From Parasponia andersonii (taxonomy: Eukaryota; Streptophyta; Magnoliopsida; Rosales; Cannabaceae): 64,000 bases of DNA. Below are positions 1-12,146 of the stretch, one piece after another. The stretch is from positions 414,528 to 478,527 of the forward strand of contig JXTB01000094.1 of NCBI GenBank assembly GCA_002914805.1, read 5' to 3'. The position numbers and the translations under genes were made by a program. The notes below the pieces were generated by a model, which searched no databases, had not been told where the DNA came from, and saw only the letters and a program-made list of their open reading frames with translations. The stretch's first letter is position 1. The number at the start of each line of letters is the position of its first letter.

Positions 1-64
1 ACAACAGAATGTGTTAATAAGCGAGGAAACAAAATATAAAGGGTTAGAATAAACGTGCGATTAC

Positions 65-1196
65 CTTCTTCCTGGGGAGCTGGTCGAGGAACTGGTGGTG
101 ATTCAGTCTCTGGCGACGAAGGCTCTGAGCGAGGTGGTATGGTCGGCGCCTTCCTCTTTCTTATTCTAGAAGATGAGGCACCCAAGTCGGACTTCTTGGG
201 CTTCCTCTTCGAGCTTGCCGGTCTGGAGGAAACAACCGGGGGGTCTGGGAATACGGCGCCCTTTGGAATCAAGCCACAGGCGACCAGGTTCTTTGTTGTG
301 CCTAGAACCTTCCAGTTAAATTCTTCAACTGGAAGCTCGTTGATTGCATAAACTCTTGCGAGCTGGTCACTCGAAAGTCCTGGTCGATCCCTGTTATCTG
401 CGATGACACCGAAAATGCGATCAGTGCAAAAAGAATAGATAAACAAACAAGACAGCAAGTTAGAAGACTACCTACCGGGGTTTTGGAAGAAACCATTGGC
501 AGCATATTCAAAATGGAAAAATGGATTTTTCCATTTTCCCATGTTGTTGCGAACCCCGTAGATCGTTTTAATGGCTTGATTCGACCACTTGCTCGCATAG
601 AAGAAGCCGAAATCCGATGGATTTGACTTCACTTGGTAGAACCAAGCGAATTCCTCGGGTGAAGGAGTTTCTAAGCCTAATTTATGGTATAAAATGTACA
701 AGCCTACTATATACCTATAAGTATTGGGAGTTAATTGAAAGGGGACGACCCCATAGTAATCTATAATTGACTGTATATATGGATGGAGAGGCAGATGTAC
801 GCCGCACTTGAGAACTGCCTCAGAAAAGGAAGCAAGTCCGCGAGGTGGTGTATGAGGGCGGTTGAACTCCATTGGAAGGCGCAGAGGGATAGTAATCTTG
901 TAGCTGCTCGCAATTTTTCTAAGTTTGTTCGAGATGCAGCTCGTTCGGACATTTACACAAGACCAGTTTCCCTCTAAGTATGGGTAGCCAGAAGAAAATG
1001 CCGGAGCATCCCTAATATGTTTGGGCCACTGATCCTGGGGAAGATCGCCTATTCGGGGACTACTCTATCTTACCCCAGTTATTTCTATCTCGGGTTCAGA
1101 CGCGGGGTAATCCTCAAGGTTAATGGTACTAACACTTGAGCCGGATTCCCCAGAAAAAGCATTTCCTTCCCTAAATAATTCTTCACTACTAGACAT
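65..1196 (-). pseudogene. Antisense spliced ORF of a gypsy element ('putative gypsy type transposon' family), interrupted by a TAG
   Basis: Read on the minus strand, an ATG at 1196-1194 opens a frame starting MSSSEELFREG. It runs through an in-frame TAG (1067-1065) and on, without a further stop, to a GT donor (475/474). A 76-base intron ends in CGCAG, and exon 2 (397-65) joins in phase (exon 1 ends CCG, giving NPDNRDRPG across the junction) and ends at another GT donor (64/63), so the gene leaves the window. The central part (PPRGLASF, YYGVVPFQLTPN, SNPSDFGFFYASKW) resembles the plant 'putative gypsy type transposon' domain found in many transposon-borne proteins; the tail is rich in K, R, S and P. 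I infer that this is the antisense gene that some Ty3/gypsy elements carry between pol and the 3' LTR, because the LTR at 2076 points the other way. Biochemical function is unknown. The TAG suggests this copy is dead unless it is read through. Confidence 0.72.
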
Positions 1197-1306
1197 CTGA
1201 AAAGAAATATGCAGGGATTCAGATATTAAGGATTTCCATTATACTGGATATTTATCCTAAGGTTACATTAAACAGACAGGTTTATCTACAAAGTTCATTG
1301 GATGTA

Positions 1307-1394
1307 TTCGAGCAGTTCATCAGAAGTGTTCGAGCAGTTCATCAGAAATACTCGAGCAGTTCGTCAGAAGTGTTCGAACAGTTCATCAGTAGAA
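1307..1394. repeat. Four tandem 22-bp units upstream of the antisense ORF
   Basis: Four consecutive 22-base units (1307, 1329, 1351, 1373) share the core TCGAGCAGTTCATCAGAA with a few substitutions. They lie about 110 bases before the ATG of the minus-strand ORF, so in its 5' leader if transcription starts at the TATA box near 1750. Confidence 0.8.
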
Positions 1395-1743
1395 GAACCG
1401 TCAGTTCAGAAGGAGTAAATTAGGGTATCAGACCCTAGAGATTCTCTTCGCAGGACCATTTCTAGCAAATCTACTCTACAGATTGAAGAAAAAAGAAAGG
1501 AATAAAATTCTTATTTCACTTCGATGAAATAAATTTTTCCAGATTGTTGTTTCCACTAATGATAGAAATAAGAAAAAATACTAACCTTTCTTCAAGAGAT
1601 TGGGTAGGGTTGATTCGAAACAGTGATGAAGGAACAGCTACAATTAGAGCGATCTGGGAGAACGGCGTTAGGGTTCCTGATTTTTTCTGAAGTTCTGAGT
1701 TCTGCAGTTCTGAGTAAAATGAGAGAGAGAAATGATTTCTGAT

Positions 1744-1753
1744 GTTTATATAA
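1744..1753 (-). promoter_or_regulatory. TATA box proposed for the antisense ORF
   Basis: On the minus strand the sequence is TTATATAAAC, about 550 bases before the antisense ATG, followed by a CT-rich stretch (1718-1731 on the opposite strand is GAGAGAGA-like) typical of plant 5' leaders. Placement is by pattern only. Confidence 0.4.
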
Positions 1754-2061
1754 TCTGACCACCGTTAGATCGCAACCGTAGATCAGAGGATTCGAATTTT
1801 AAATCTGAAGGCCAAGGATCGCGCGGGATTTAAATCTATCCGAAAAGTCAGGATGATTTGAAATTTGAAAAGATTCGGTGACGGTTGGCATCAATCAGGC
1901 TTCCTCGAATTTCGCTTTTTGGCTACACGTGTTCCGTTCTGACAGACGCGTAATCTCGAGAGAAGATTTGACGGATCTTCAATTACTCAAACTACAAGAT
2001 TTATGACGTCACAAGGTCGCACGGTAATTAGAAGCTCCATTTCGTCCTAAAGAACTAATGG

Positions 2062-2075
2062 AGCTGGGGGGCAAT
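2062..2075 (+). other. Polypurine tract of the gypsy element
   Basis: The purine-rich run AGCTGGGGGGCAAT sits directly before TGTTGTG, the LTR start. This is the expected position and composition of the plus-strand primer of a Ty3/gypsy element and fixes the orientation of the LTR as +. Confidence 0.7.
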
Positions 2076-2829
2076 TGTTGTGCGGTCTAAAATCCTAAGG
2101 TCGCATAAGTGTTATATGCGACCTCCTCTGAGAATGATGTATGCAACCTCCTCCGTGATGCTTATATGCGACCTCTTCCGCAGGTTTTTGTGCGACCTTC
2201 TCCGTCCAGTTTTCCTTAAACAAACAGGAAACCTATAGGAAAAGGGAAACACGAAAACACTATAAAGGAAACCTATAAGAAGAGGGAAATAGGTAAATGC
2301 CGTGGAAGAAACCTACAAGGAAAGGGAAACTGAAGACTCCTATTTGCGATTGACTAGTTATCCGTTTTGAGTAATTATCCAATTACTTAATTGGATAATT
2401 ATCCAGTTTTATGTTACCCAATTGTATAATTACCCGTTTATTCAATTAGGATCCTAGAGACATAAGGAACCTAGGGGGATAAGGTCACTACAATCTATAT
2501 AAAGGGGGCTCTATGTTCCGAGAAAAACACAATCACAAATTCTGGGCAGAAACAAGTCACAGAAGATAGAAGTCAGAGCAAATACACGCTTAGGGTATTC
2601 CAAACTTTGGGTAGTCTAAATCTTTAGTATTCTTCAATAGCTTTCGAGTATTGTACCCTTGAATATTCATCATTATAGTGAGAAAACAGTGGACGTAGGC
2701 TCATCTTTTTCGGGGTTGAACCACTATAAATCCCTCTCTCCTTATTTGCTTTGATTATTTACTTCAATTTACACAAGCCACATCTCTTGATTTTTCATAA
2801 ATTTATTGTTGATAAAATCTCCATCAACA
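2076..2829 (+). mobile_element. 3' LTR of a Ty3/gypsy retrotransposon
   Basis: The block opens TGTTG and closes CAACA (inverted termini) and is preceded by a polypurine tract. It contains a TATA box (TATATAAA at 2496-2503). Near its 3' end it carries the words GTGGACGTAGGC and GAACCACTATAAATC, which recur at the U5 end of many plant gypsy LTRs. The internal region to the left (1-2061) carries only the antisense ORF; pol and the 5' LTR are outside the window. The 5-bp flank after the LTR is CACAC; the matching copy cannot be checked here. Confidence 0.7.
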
Positions 2830-3580
2830 CACACCAATTCATGAGTCTAATAATCAACTATACCTGTGGTCCACCTTAAAGAATTAATTTAGTACTATTT
2901 TGTTCTTTTATTTTATTTTATTTTTCTTTCTGAAAAATAATCTAAATCATTTGAACTTTTTAAACCTCCAAACCCAAATTGTGAATTCTCCAATCAGAGA
3001 AGAAACCTTTTAAAAAATAATGTCATCTCAAATCTCAATAAACTATTTGTATTCAAGTATCTTATCAGTAAAAAAAATTGAAATAACCTTATTTACTCCT
3101 GATCATCGACAAAAATGGTAAGGATCACCTACTATATTTTTCCGTTATAGTTTGTCGATTGTATCTTATTTTTAACTATATGATAAGTTGGAACTATAGC
3201 CGACGAGGATGTCGAGCTTCCAAAAAAATGCTAATCAAAATTTCTTAAGCCAAATCCACCTAAGCTGGAAGGTTAGCAAGAAAGGTAATGAAAGAAATGG
3301 TAAGTTGTGCATTTCTACATTATCTTGGGAAAGTAAAAGGCAATGGTCATCGTGAGTAATGATCCACCTATCTCTCATAAGGTGAAGGACGATATTTAAG
3401 AATGTAATGCTTGCGTGTTTTTGTCCCTCACAAGCTAGTTTTAGTGTTTTAAAATTAGCTGATGTGGCTCAATTTGATTGAGAGGAATGAATGGGATATA
3501 AAAGTAGGACAAGTGATCTTGGTCCATATTGAAATTTAGGAAGAGATAGATAACTAAAGTATATGAGGTAATTATTAGTA
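2830..3580. other. Intergenic, no gene seen
   Basis: AT-rich sequence after the gypsy LTR. No ORF above about 60 codons, no domain-like translation and no RNA gene pattern was recognised. Confidence 0.5.
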
Positions 3581-4402
3581 AGAGGAAATTTGATTTTATA
3601 TAGTAAAATTTTGAAAAAAAAAATTCTGGATATAGATTTTTTTTTAAAAAAAAATCCCTATTTAGAAAAATATAACTTTTAAAAATATTAGAAATATACC
3701 ACTTTTTTTACATATGATAAGGTAATTGAGGTAATGAGTTAAGTTACTTGAGGAAACGAATTTGATTACCTCAAATAACTTAATTGGTTACCTCGAATAT
3801 TTTTGAAAAGTATCGATTTTATTTTTTGAGTGGAGGGTGGTATTTCTTGAAATATTTTTGCAAAATATTATTTTTCTAAATAAATTTTTAAAACATAATA
3901 TATTTCCAAAGTCCAGGATTTTTCAAAAGGTTTAGCCCACTTTTTCAATTTTTCGGCCTATATTTTATAAGAAGTCCTAGTAGTAATGTACTAATTAAAA
4001 GGTCTTTTTATATAAATCAAGGCCCATAGTCTAAAAAAAAGTATAAAAATTCTGGATGGATTGAAATTTTTTAAAAATATCAAACTTATTTAGAAAAAAT
4101 ACCACTCTTTAATGATATTTAGAAAGATATAATTTTTAAAACATTAGTATTTTCTGAAGGTAATTGACATAACCAATCAAATTATTTGAAATAAGCAAGA
4201 GTTATTTGAGATAACTCGTCTGATTATCTCAAGTAACTTGACCAATTACCTCAAATTCTTCGTCAATTAGTAAAAAGTAGCATTCTTACAAATATTCTTA
4301 AAAGTGGTATTTTTCCAAAATAGTTTTTGGATTTTTAAAATTTAAAAATTCGAGATTTTTCAATTTTCATAAAATTTTGCCCTAAAAGATCAAATTTCCT
4401 CT
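3581..4402. mobile_element. Foldback/MITE-like element, 822 bp
   Basis: The left end begins AGAGGAAATTTGAT and continues to AAAATTTT; the right end (about 4362-4402) is its reverse complement with small differences, ending ATCAAATTTCCTCT. Internal stretches also pair, such as the words around 3720-3790 (repeated GGTAATTGAGG-like and TTACCTC) with those at 4200-4260. There is no coding capacity. I infer a non-autonomous DNA transposon; the superfamily cannot be assigned and no target duplication is clear. Confidence 0.55.
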
Positions 4403-5500
4403 ACTTAGAATCTATAATCCATTATGTTCTTATTCCTATTATTCGAGTTCCCATTTAAATGTTGGAAAAGTTAATATTTATAGATTACAATTCGAAGTTT
4501 TATCTACTTTCAATTAAGCATCCATATAATCAAAATTAAAGTGATAAATATAATCAGAATTATATAACCGTTTAGAATAGCTTTTACTTATACTTTTATG
4601 TAATAAAAGAAGAGAAATTAAAAACATAGCTTAGTATACTATTTGAATGATATATTTGAAAATTTGATTTGATAATCTAAATGACATTTTTTTTGTTATT
4701 TATTAAAATAAGAAAAATCCCCCAAAAAATTCATATATTCTCTGAAATTTTTCTTAAAAAAAGGCACATGAACCTAGTTTTCTTTGGAAGAGTTTTTAGA
4801 GTTTAGAAACTCTTTTGATATTTTACCTAAATAGATTTAGAAGCTACTTCTGGACTCAGGAAGCCAAAAAATAATTTCTAAAAATCATGTCAAACAAGTC
4901 CTATATCTATCGAAGCTTCACTCAAAAGAGGGGGAAAAAAAAAAAAATCTATCAAAGCAATGCAAACATAAGTAGTTATGTATTGTGAAAATGGGTAGCT
5001 TGAAGACAGATTGAGATTTGAGAACCAAAGAGAGGGAAGCTAGTAAGAGTTCAAACAAGTGGTTTTGATCACGTTAGTGTACGTTTCTAGATATTGAACG
5101 TACCAAAATTTTCCGTCAACTAATATAGCAAAGTGAGGTAGGTGATTTAAAGGGATTGTTTGCAAAACAGTCTTTTTAGTGACTAATGTTTTTCAATACT
5201 ATTATTACCTAATTAGTCTAGCTCTTTAAGTTATAAACTAATTTAAACATTGAAATGACCTCTGTCAAGTACAAACTCGACATTAATTATTCGATAATAC
5301 GCAACAATATATATTGTTGATCAGCCAGGTTTTATATTTTGACAATGTTCGACAGTGTTGTCGAGAGACATGAACACATTGGTTAAAAGGTAATAGAGTA
5401 ATTGCAAGTTTCCATACCATCAATTATTTTTTTAGTTAAAAAGTTATGGCTCTTATTAAAACTACTTAGGTCATGAATCAGTGGATTGTATAAAGACTCT
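4403..5500. other. Intergenic, no gene seen
   Basis: AT-rich sequence with homopolymer runs. No coding pattern or repeat structure beyond low complexity was recognised. Confidence 0.45.
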
Positions 5501-6025
5501 GTATTGTATTAATTAATATAATATTATGTTTGATTGTATTTTTGTATTGTATTATTTAATATAACATTAAAATTTAATACAATATAAAGAATATTATATT
5601 GTATTATATAGTTTTATCTTTAACGTAGTATTATACAATACTCACTCTCATTACTTTTTCTGTTCTTAGTTTCTCTCTCACATCACTTTATTTCTTTTAA
5701 AAGTGATTTTTTTTAAATAAATTTTTAAAAGTGGCATTTTTCTAAATTTATGTCTAAAAGTCATTTTTTTATAAACAAATTTTTAAAAAGTGATAATTTT
5801 ACAAGTGAATTTTCCTAAACATTTTCTGAAAATTGTATTTTTGTAAATAAATTTTTAAAAATAGTATTTTTAAAAATGAACTCTGTAATATCTTAATATA
5901 AATACAAAACTAAACATAATATTATAATACAATAATACAATACAATACAACCCAATATAATACATCACAATATAATACAATATAATACGGCACATCACAA
6001 TACAATACAATATAATACGGCACAC
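5501..6025. mobile_element. Foldback/MITE-like element with ATACAATA-rich arms
   Basis: The left arm (5501-5565: GTATTGTATTAATTAATA, then ATATTATGTTT) is complementary to the right arm (about 5880-5945: AAACATAATATTATAATAC, then AATACAATAC). The right end is followed by a repeated word, AATATAATACGGCACA, present twice (about 5980 and 6010). No ORF. The arms are low in complexity, so the boundaries are approximate. Confidence 0.45.
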
Positions 6026-6296
6026 CAAATATATCTAAATGGGATAAAGATCACCTTAGCAATTTTTTTTTAAAAGTACGTGTTTTATTGCCATTTTTAT
6101 ATAATATATGATTTATTATCATGTCATCTCACCGAGGCATATCAATTGGTGTAAAGTATTAAAGTTAATTAGAACACGAGCAAAAAAAGCAAAAATTTAA
6201 TTAGAGAAGTGCTAAATGAACTCTTTCTCCCTCCTTATAAAAGTTAATATCCCTGATATAAGTCATTAGTAAGACTGATTATATTCAGAGAAATAC

Positions 6297-8557
6297 TGTT
6301 ACGACCCGAGGCCGGGATCAATGGCAGAATGAGCATTTCATAAATTAGAAATACCAAAAAGAACTAAATAAAAAGACTCAATTCATTCAAAATTTTGTCC
6401 CGGAGACTCTAACTTTTCAAAATTGGCCTCAACAAAATATTTAAATGAAAATAAAATCCCACAGTTATGCGTCACTCATTGAACATAAACCGTAAATAAA
6501 ACAATTGTTTTAATAGTCATGCATCACAAATCATCTCACACTCAAACTCGGACATAAGTAATGCAAATCATGTCCAGATTTCATATTCTAATTTATAAAG
6601 TTTAATGAAATCCAAATTCCTACTGAAATTTAAATATTTCACAAGTCTCGTAGGAATTTACAAATTATAAATAACTAGTTGCTTTGTAAATGTCTCGATC
6701 TAACTCTTCTGATCCAAATTACACTTAGTGCCACCTGAAGGGAAGAAAGAGGTGAGCTAATGTCCATTAAAGAATCAATTACAAGTTCCTACATATATAT
6801 AAAATATACTCATGTTGAAGGTCCTGCATGGTCAATATTCAATTCAAAACATTTCACAAAACTCAAGTAGAAGTCATAGTCCAATGGTCAAACATTTCAA
6901 ATCATTGTAACATTCATCAAAATCAGTACATATCCATTCAAGCTAATATATATCCATGTATGCAATCATGATGTCCGAAGTGTCCTAATGGATCACTCGT
7001 AAGTCCGAGCTACCTAAAGAGGTGCCTTAAGTCCGATCACCTGATGTGGGGCATCGTAAGTCCGATCACCCGATGTAGGGCATCGTATGTCCGATCACCC
7101 AATGTAGGGCATCGTAAGTCTGATTACCCAATGTAAGGCATCGTAAATGTATGAATGTATACAAATGTTTTATAAATGACATAATAATGATAAGCACCAT
7201 TTCCATAGAATCTCAAAATAACCATGCAGTATTCTTTAATCAAATCACTTCCAGTCCTCAAAACTGAGTTCTCAAACCATTTTGGATTTTCTAAAAATTT
7301 TAGCATTACAACAGCTATTTTCTATCAAAACCCAAAAATCCAATTTTCTGCAGAAATCAATCCAAAACAGTATATATGACACGCCAACCAGTATGATGTG
7401 TCTCCCAGACAGTTTATATCTCATATCAGGTCAAAAATGGACATAAACACAATTTTTATAAATTATTTCACGAAATTCTATATTTATTGAAAATATATAA
7501 AATTCATAAATTAAATTAATTTTAGAATCAAGTAATCGAATCCCTACCTCTATCGAGCGTCCAACTCGCGTTACAAGGCTATGGAGAAAGTTTGGCGTCA
7601 TTTGGGTGTCATTTGGAAGAGCGGACGTCGTTTTCGAAACTTTAGTTCCTTGGTTTGAAAACTTGATTTTCAAACTGAGCTTCAAATCATGAAACGGACT
7701 TCACCACTGAATTCAAAGCACCCAAAAATCTTAGGTTAGACATATAATTTGTCAAATTTGGATGCAGGCCCTACGACACGCAAATCGAGGCAAATCTGAG
7801 CTGTCCGATCTCGTTTTCCGAGCGCGTTTCAGAACTTAGTCAATATATATCTCATTTTTCACTATTTTCAACGTAAATTCCAAAAATGATATCAGTTTTA
7901 AAATCTAACGTTCCGATCGAAAACTCAATTTCAAAACCAATTACACACAAAACTGTCCAACAAAATTAAAATCAAATGGAGTAAAATCGAGACATAAGTA
8001 CATACCATCAGATTACTCGTGAGGAGACAAGTCCACGGCGACCAGTTTCACGGCGAACGGTGGCCGGAATTGGCTCCAGCGAGGAAAAGAAACCGTGGTG
8101 TTTTTTGCGTTTTTCCGACGATCAATGGCTCTGACGAGGTTGATTCTGGTGGCGGAAGCTTTGTCCGGTAGCTGGATGTCAACACCAGTCAATGGCGCAG
8201 GGCAACGATGGCTGGAGGTGACTCAACGGAGCTGCGCCGGAAATTAGGTGTTGGGTTTTTCTCCAGGGACCAAATCGAAAAAGAATGGGAAAATAAAGGG
8301 ATATATGGGCAATTTTCGTAACTGTAGCGCCACGTGTCAACTTCTGGTTAATTAGGCACTGTTTTGTTTATTTACACTTGGACCCAATTTTCTGAAAATC
8401 TTCTCAAAAATACCCTTGAATAATTACATTTTGACCCTAATTTTCAAACTTTTCTTACATTTTTGTCCAAATGAACCTAGACCTAAATCCGTCCAAATTC
8501 ATTTTTTTTCTGGGTCAAAAGACCAATTTGCCCTTACAATTTTTATGGGATTTCACA
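6297..8557 (+). mobile_element. Solo LTR, TGTYACGACCC family, copy 1
   Basis: The block starts TGTTACGACCC and ends GATTTCACA, and the 5-bp word AATAC lies immediately on both sides (6292-6296 and 8558-8562), a perfect target duplication. Its body is homologous in inverse orientation to 10110-12146 and 15744-17810; for example, a word meaning 'ttatatgtctaacct...ttttgggtgct...gaattcagtg' is shared with copy 2. It also holds four copies of a GTCCGATCACCC-GATGT-GGGCATCGTA motif (about 7030-7145). No gag or pol flanks it, so it is best read as a solo LTR left by LTR-LTR recombination. Short ORFs inside it are not genes. Confidence 0.75.
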
Positions 8558-10109
8558 AATACATATATAGATATAAACGTATATCAGACTGGTAGTTCTA
8601 AACTAATCTAATTTATGGACACTTGTTGGGATCAAGATATCCAACTTAAAAATAAAAATTAAAAAAATTTGCGGAATCTTCCGATTGAGTCTTCCTGATC
8701 TCCTTGTATGACATAATTCATTACGAATATCTCGTTGGTAATGTCCTAGAAATTTCATCTGTTAAGGGAAAAAATCAGTGTTTGTTAAAATGCCAGCACT
8801 ATGTGTATGTGTATACTCAAAGTAAAGGCTTACTGTTTGTTTGAACAGTAGTAATATATATTGACTTGATGATATGGGATTGTCAAACAATTAAAACCGA
8901 AGTTTCCTGCCTATTAAGATCAACTACCCTTTTCTCATAATATTCCAACATTAATATTTTTCAATCTGATGAGCCATGGAAAAGTAAATGGGACGTTTTA
9001 ACTACTATGGTTTTGTACGTCAAAACTCGAAATGTGTATATACATATATATATTGAAGATCAAAGACAAATGAAAGATATTGAACAACTTACGTGTTCTT
9101 CGTCAATTTTTGAGTAGGTAGATCGAGGGACTATATTTAAGTTCGTTGCGAAACAAAGAGAAAAAACCTTTTTATAAACAGAAAAAACGTCAACTCACGC
9201 CTATAGACAAAAGGGAATATTAATCCAATATTCTTTTTTGAAGCAGGAATCCAACACTTACTAATTTTTTGACAAACACGAGTAATAGCACTTGCTAGTC
9301 GTTCAAAATTTATAATAATGTGCATGCTTTTGATCACTTTTTTCATCGCGTGGTTTTACTTTAGAAATACATATGTGGTTAAAAAATAAATCATATAATA
9401 ATTTGGCACAAATTTTTATTATAAGTTTAATTTGTATCTCCCTAATATTACTCATTAATTAAATAGTAAATCACGTTTGTGTGGAGATAACATTATTTCC
9501 TTTTTTTTTTCGGAGTATACTTTTGAAACGGCTTGAGTCTTGAGAGGAGAAGGCATAGCAAAAATATCACTTTAATTTAATGATTGATCAGATTCAGCGT
9601 ATAACACACGTAATTAACGTTTAAATTGTCGAAAGAGCTCTCTTCAATCTTTCGTTTAATTACAGTAACAGAATTTTCAGCGTATGGGTAAATTAGGGTC
9701 AACATATAACTTATTTATGGCAAAATCCTCTCGCATTAGTGGTACAAGTTAGAATTTATAGGCAGACTAACCCCTTTCTCTCTTGTAAAATGAAACCAAT
9801 TAGATTTCTTAATACTTTTTAAATGACCAAAAAAAAAAAAGAACCATGTAATATGGTAAATTTTAAGTATAAGAACCATTTACTAGTACATGACAAAATT
9901 ATAAGATAACAGTTTTGTCATGTATTACATAAGATAATTACTAATATTATTATCTAATTCCTAATACATGATATTAGGTCATATATGCTGGCTTTTTCAC
10001 AAATAAATATATAGAGTCCATTTTTTAGCAAGATCCTAGTCCCATTTTTTATTTCAAGAAAAACAAGGAATTTATTTTCACAAATAAACCCCTTCAAGTT
10101 TGTCTTTAC
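8558..10109. other. Intergenic, no gene seen
   Basis: AT-rich sequence with no supported gene. A short ORF near 9137-9346 (-) has no recognisable domain. Confidence 0.45.
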
Positions 10110-10135
10110 TGTAATAACCTGTTTTTTTAAATCAG

Positions 10136-10184
<49 letters not shown>

Positions 10185-12146
10185 TTTCTGTCTTCTCTCT
10201 CTCGCCCAGATCACTCTCTCTCTCGGTTTCACTTTCGGCCAAAGAGCAACCGCCGCCGCCCAAGCTTCATCCGGCCGAGTAGACTGCCGGCAAGTCCTCC
10301 CCAGGCCACTATGAGCCAACGCCGAGTAGCAGCGACCGCTGGAAGAGCTCGCCGTCGCCAGAGAAGAGGAAATGGCCGTTTAAGGCTTTTTCGGTTTTTT
10401 TGTCACCGGTGAAGATTCGGACCACCATTTGACTCCAAATTGGTCCCATTGGATTCGTATCGTCGCAAGGATCGTCGATGTATATATTTCACAATCCCAT
10501 TTTGCCCGAATCAAAAATTGCCATTTTGGGTATTTTGAGTTTTGAATTTTAATTTTCGATCCGACCGTTGGATTGTGTTTTTGACTGTATTTTTGGAATG
10601 TACTCAGAAAATGGAGAAGTTTGATATATATATATTGTGTTGTTTGGTAACCGGCACGAAAATCAAGATTGGACGGTCGAGATTTTGTCTCGTTTTGCGT
10701 ACCAACTGTCCGGTGTGGGCCCGGACCTGAATTGGACAAGTTATATGTCTAACCTAGCTATTTTGGGTGCTAGGAATTCAGTGAAGAGATCCGTTTGTGG
10801 AAATTGAAGCTCTGGTGAGAAGTTGATTTTTTCGCAAGAGGATGATCGAGGGCTTGGAATTAATTCCCGACCCTCCAGACGATCGTCAACGACACCTTGA
10901 AGACTAAATAGCATGGTATTATTATTCGAGCGAGGTATGGATTCAATTACATGTGTTTTATATCGTTTTCGAATAAAACTTATTTTCTGCAACATATGAG
11001 AACAAATGTGATTTTTTATTTCTCGAATATCTGTGATGAGAATTGGTTGTATGAGATATATACTATATTGCTCTAGGAATTTTCTGAGTGCGGTTATTTT
11101 GGGTATATTAAAAATAGGGCTGTTATGCTGCCCGTTTTCCTATAAAACCTAGTATACTGATTTTATCGAAAAAATCCAAGCACTATTATTTTCACATTTC
11201 AGTTCGGTATTATACATGTCATAGGATCATACATGAGCACCGTATTAGCATCGTGGGTTTATAGTGTGGCGTTGCGTGCCCCACCATCGGTGAAAGTCCG
11301 TAAACTTGCGCGAGGTTTTGTTACTTCTGATTATCTCCCCATTTGGCAGGTGTAGGCAATTCGGTTGTCCCTCCAGGTTTGGTAGGCGACACATGGGTGT
11401 CCCCTTCGGGTATGAGCTTAGGTATCAGGCAGGCTGTTAGGTACACTTAGTGCCATCATCTTGGGTTTCCACAAATGAGAGGATGTGAGCTCATGGGTAT
11501 GGGTTGATTTGTGTCATGTGCATATGAATTGAATGGTTTTGATTACACTGCTTTTTATATATATATGGATTTCCAGTTTGGATTATATATATATGGATGT
11601 TTTGGACTAAACTAACTATGCATGAATTCTCCATCACTAAAATATTTTCGATCGAGATAATTGTTTTTCCTACTGGGCATTTTATGCTCACCCCCCTACC
11701 TTCTTCCTCAGGTGGTGTCCAGTGCGATCTTGGTGATCAAGAGGAGTAAGAGGTCATCTGGATTGCAGTTCGTCTCTTGGTAATGCTAGGAGTTGTTGTC
11801 GTAGTCTTTGGACTATTTGGATTTTATGTTAGCATTGAACCAAGATTACTGCTTTCTATTTTGTCTGCAAACTTATGTATGCCAGTCTGGTATTTGACTT
11901 TTATTGTAGATAGCGGTGATGCTTAGGTTTATACTTGATTTCGTATTTTTAAGTAATTATTCGATCTATGTTTTATGGTGTATACGAACTGTGGGAGTGG
12001 TTCACGGGATGGAATTCCGATTACTTTACTTAAATGGACCGTTTTTATAAAAACTAGAACTTTTGACATTTTTCAAATAAATCAAAGAATTTCCCACCTT
12101 TATGAAACTTCCCTTCTACCACTAGCCCGAATTTTGGGTCGTGACA
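10110..12146 (-). mobile_element. Solo LTR, TGTYACGACCC family, copy 2
   Basis: Read on the minus strand, the block starts TGTCACGACCC at 12146 and ends at 10110; the word TTTAC flanks it exactly (10105-10109 and 12147-12151). It contains a (TA)n tract (about 10138-10182), a CT-rich run and a GC-rich segment (10245-10375) resembling the distal part of copy 3. No reverse transcriptase or gag lies beside it. The ORFs seen in its GC-rich part lack domains and are not conserved as frames between copies. Confidence 0.75.

Noticed and set aside
1307-1394. Regular 22-bp array considered as a CRISPR-like array
   Set aside because: Units abut without unique spacers and the context is a plant retrotransposon.
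10137-10739. Minus and plus ORFs around a (TA)n tract
   Set aside because: They read through TA repeats and the GC-rich segment of a solo LTR; coding is fortuitous.
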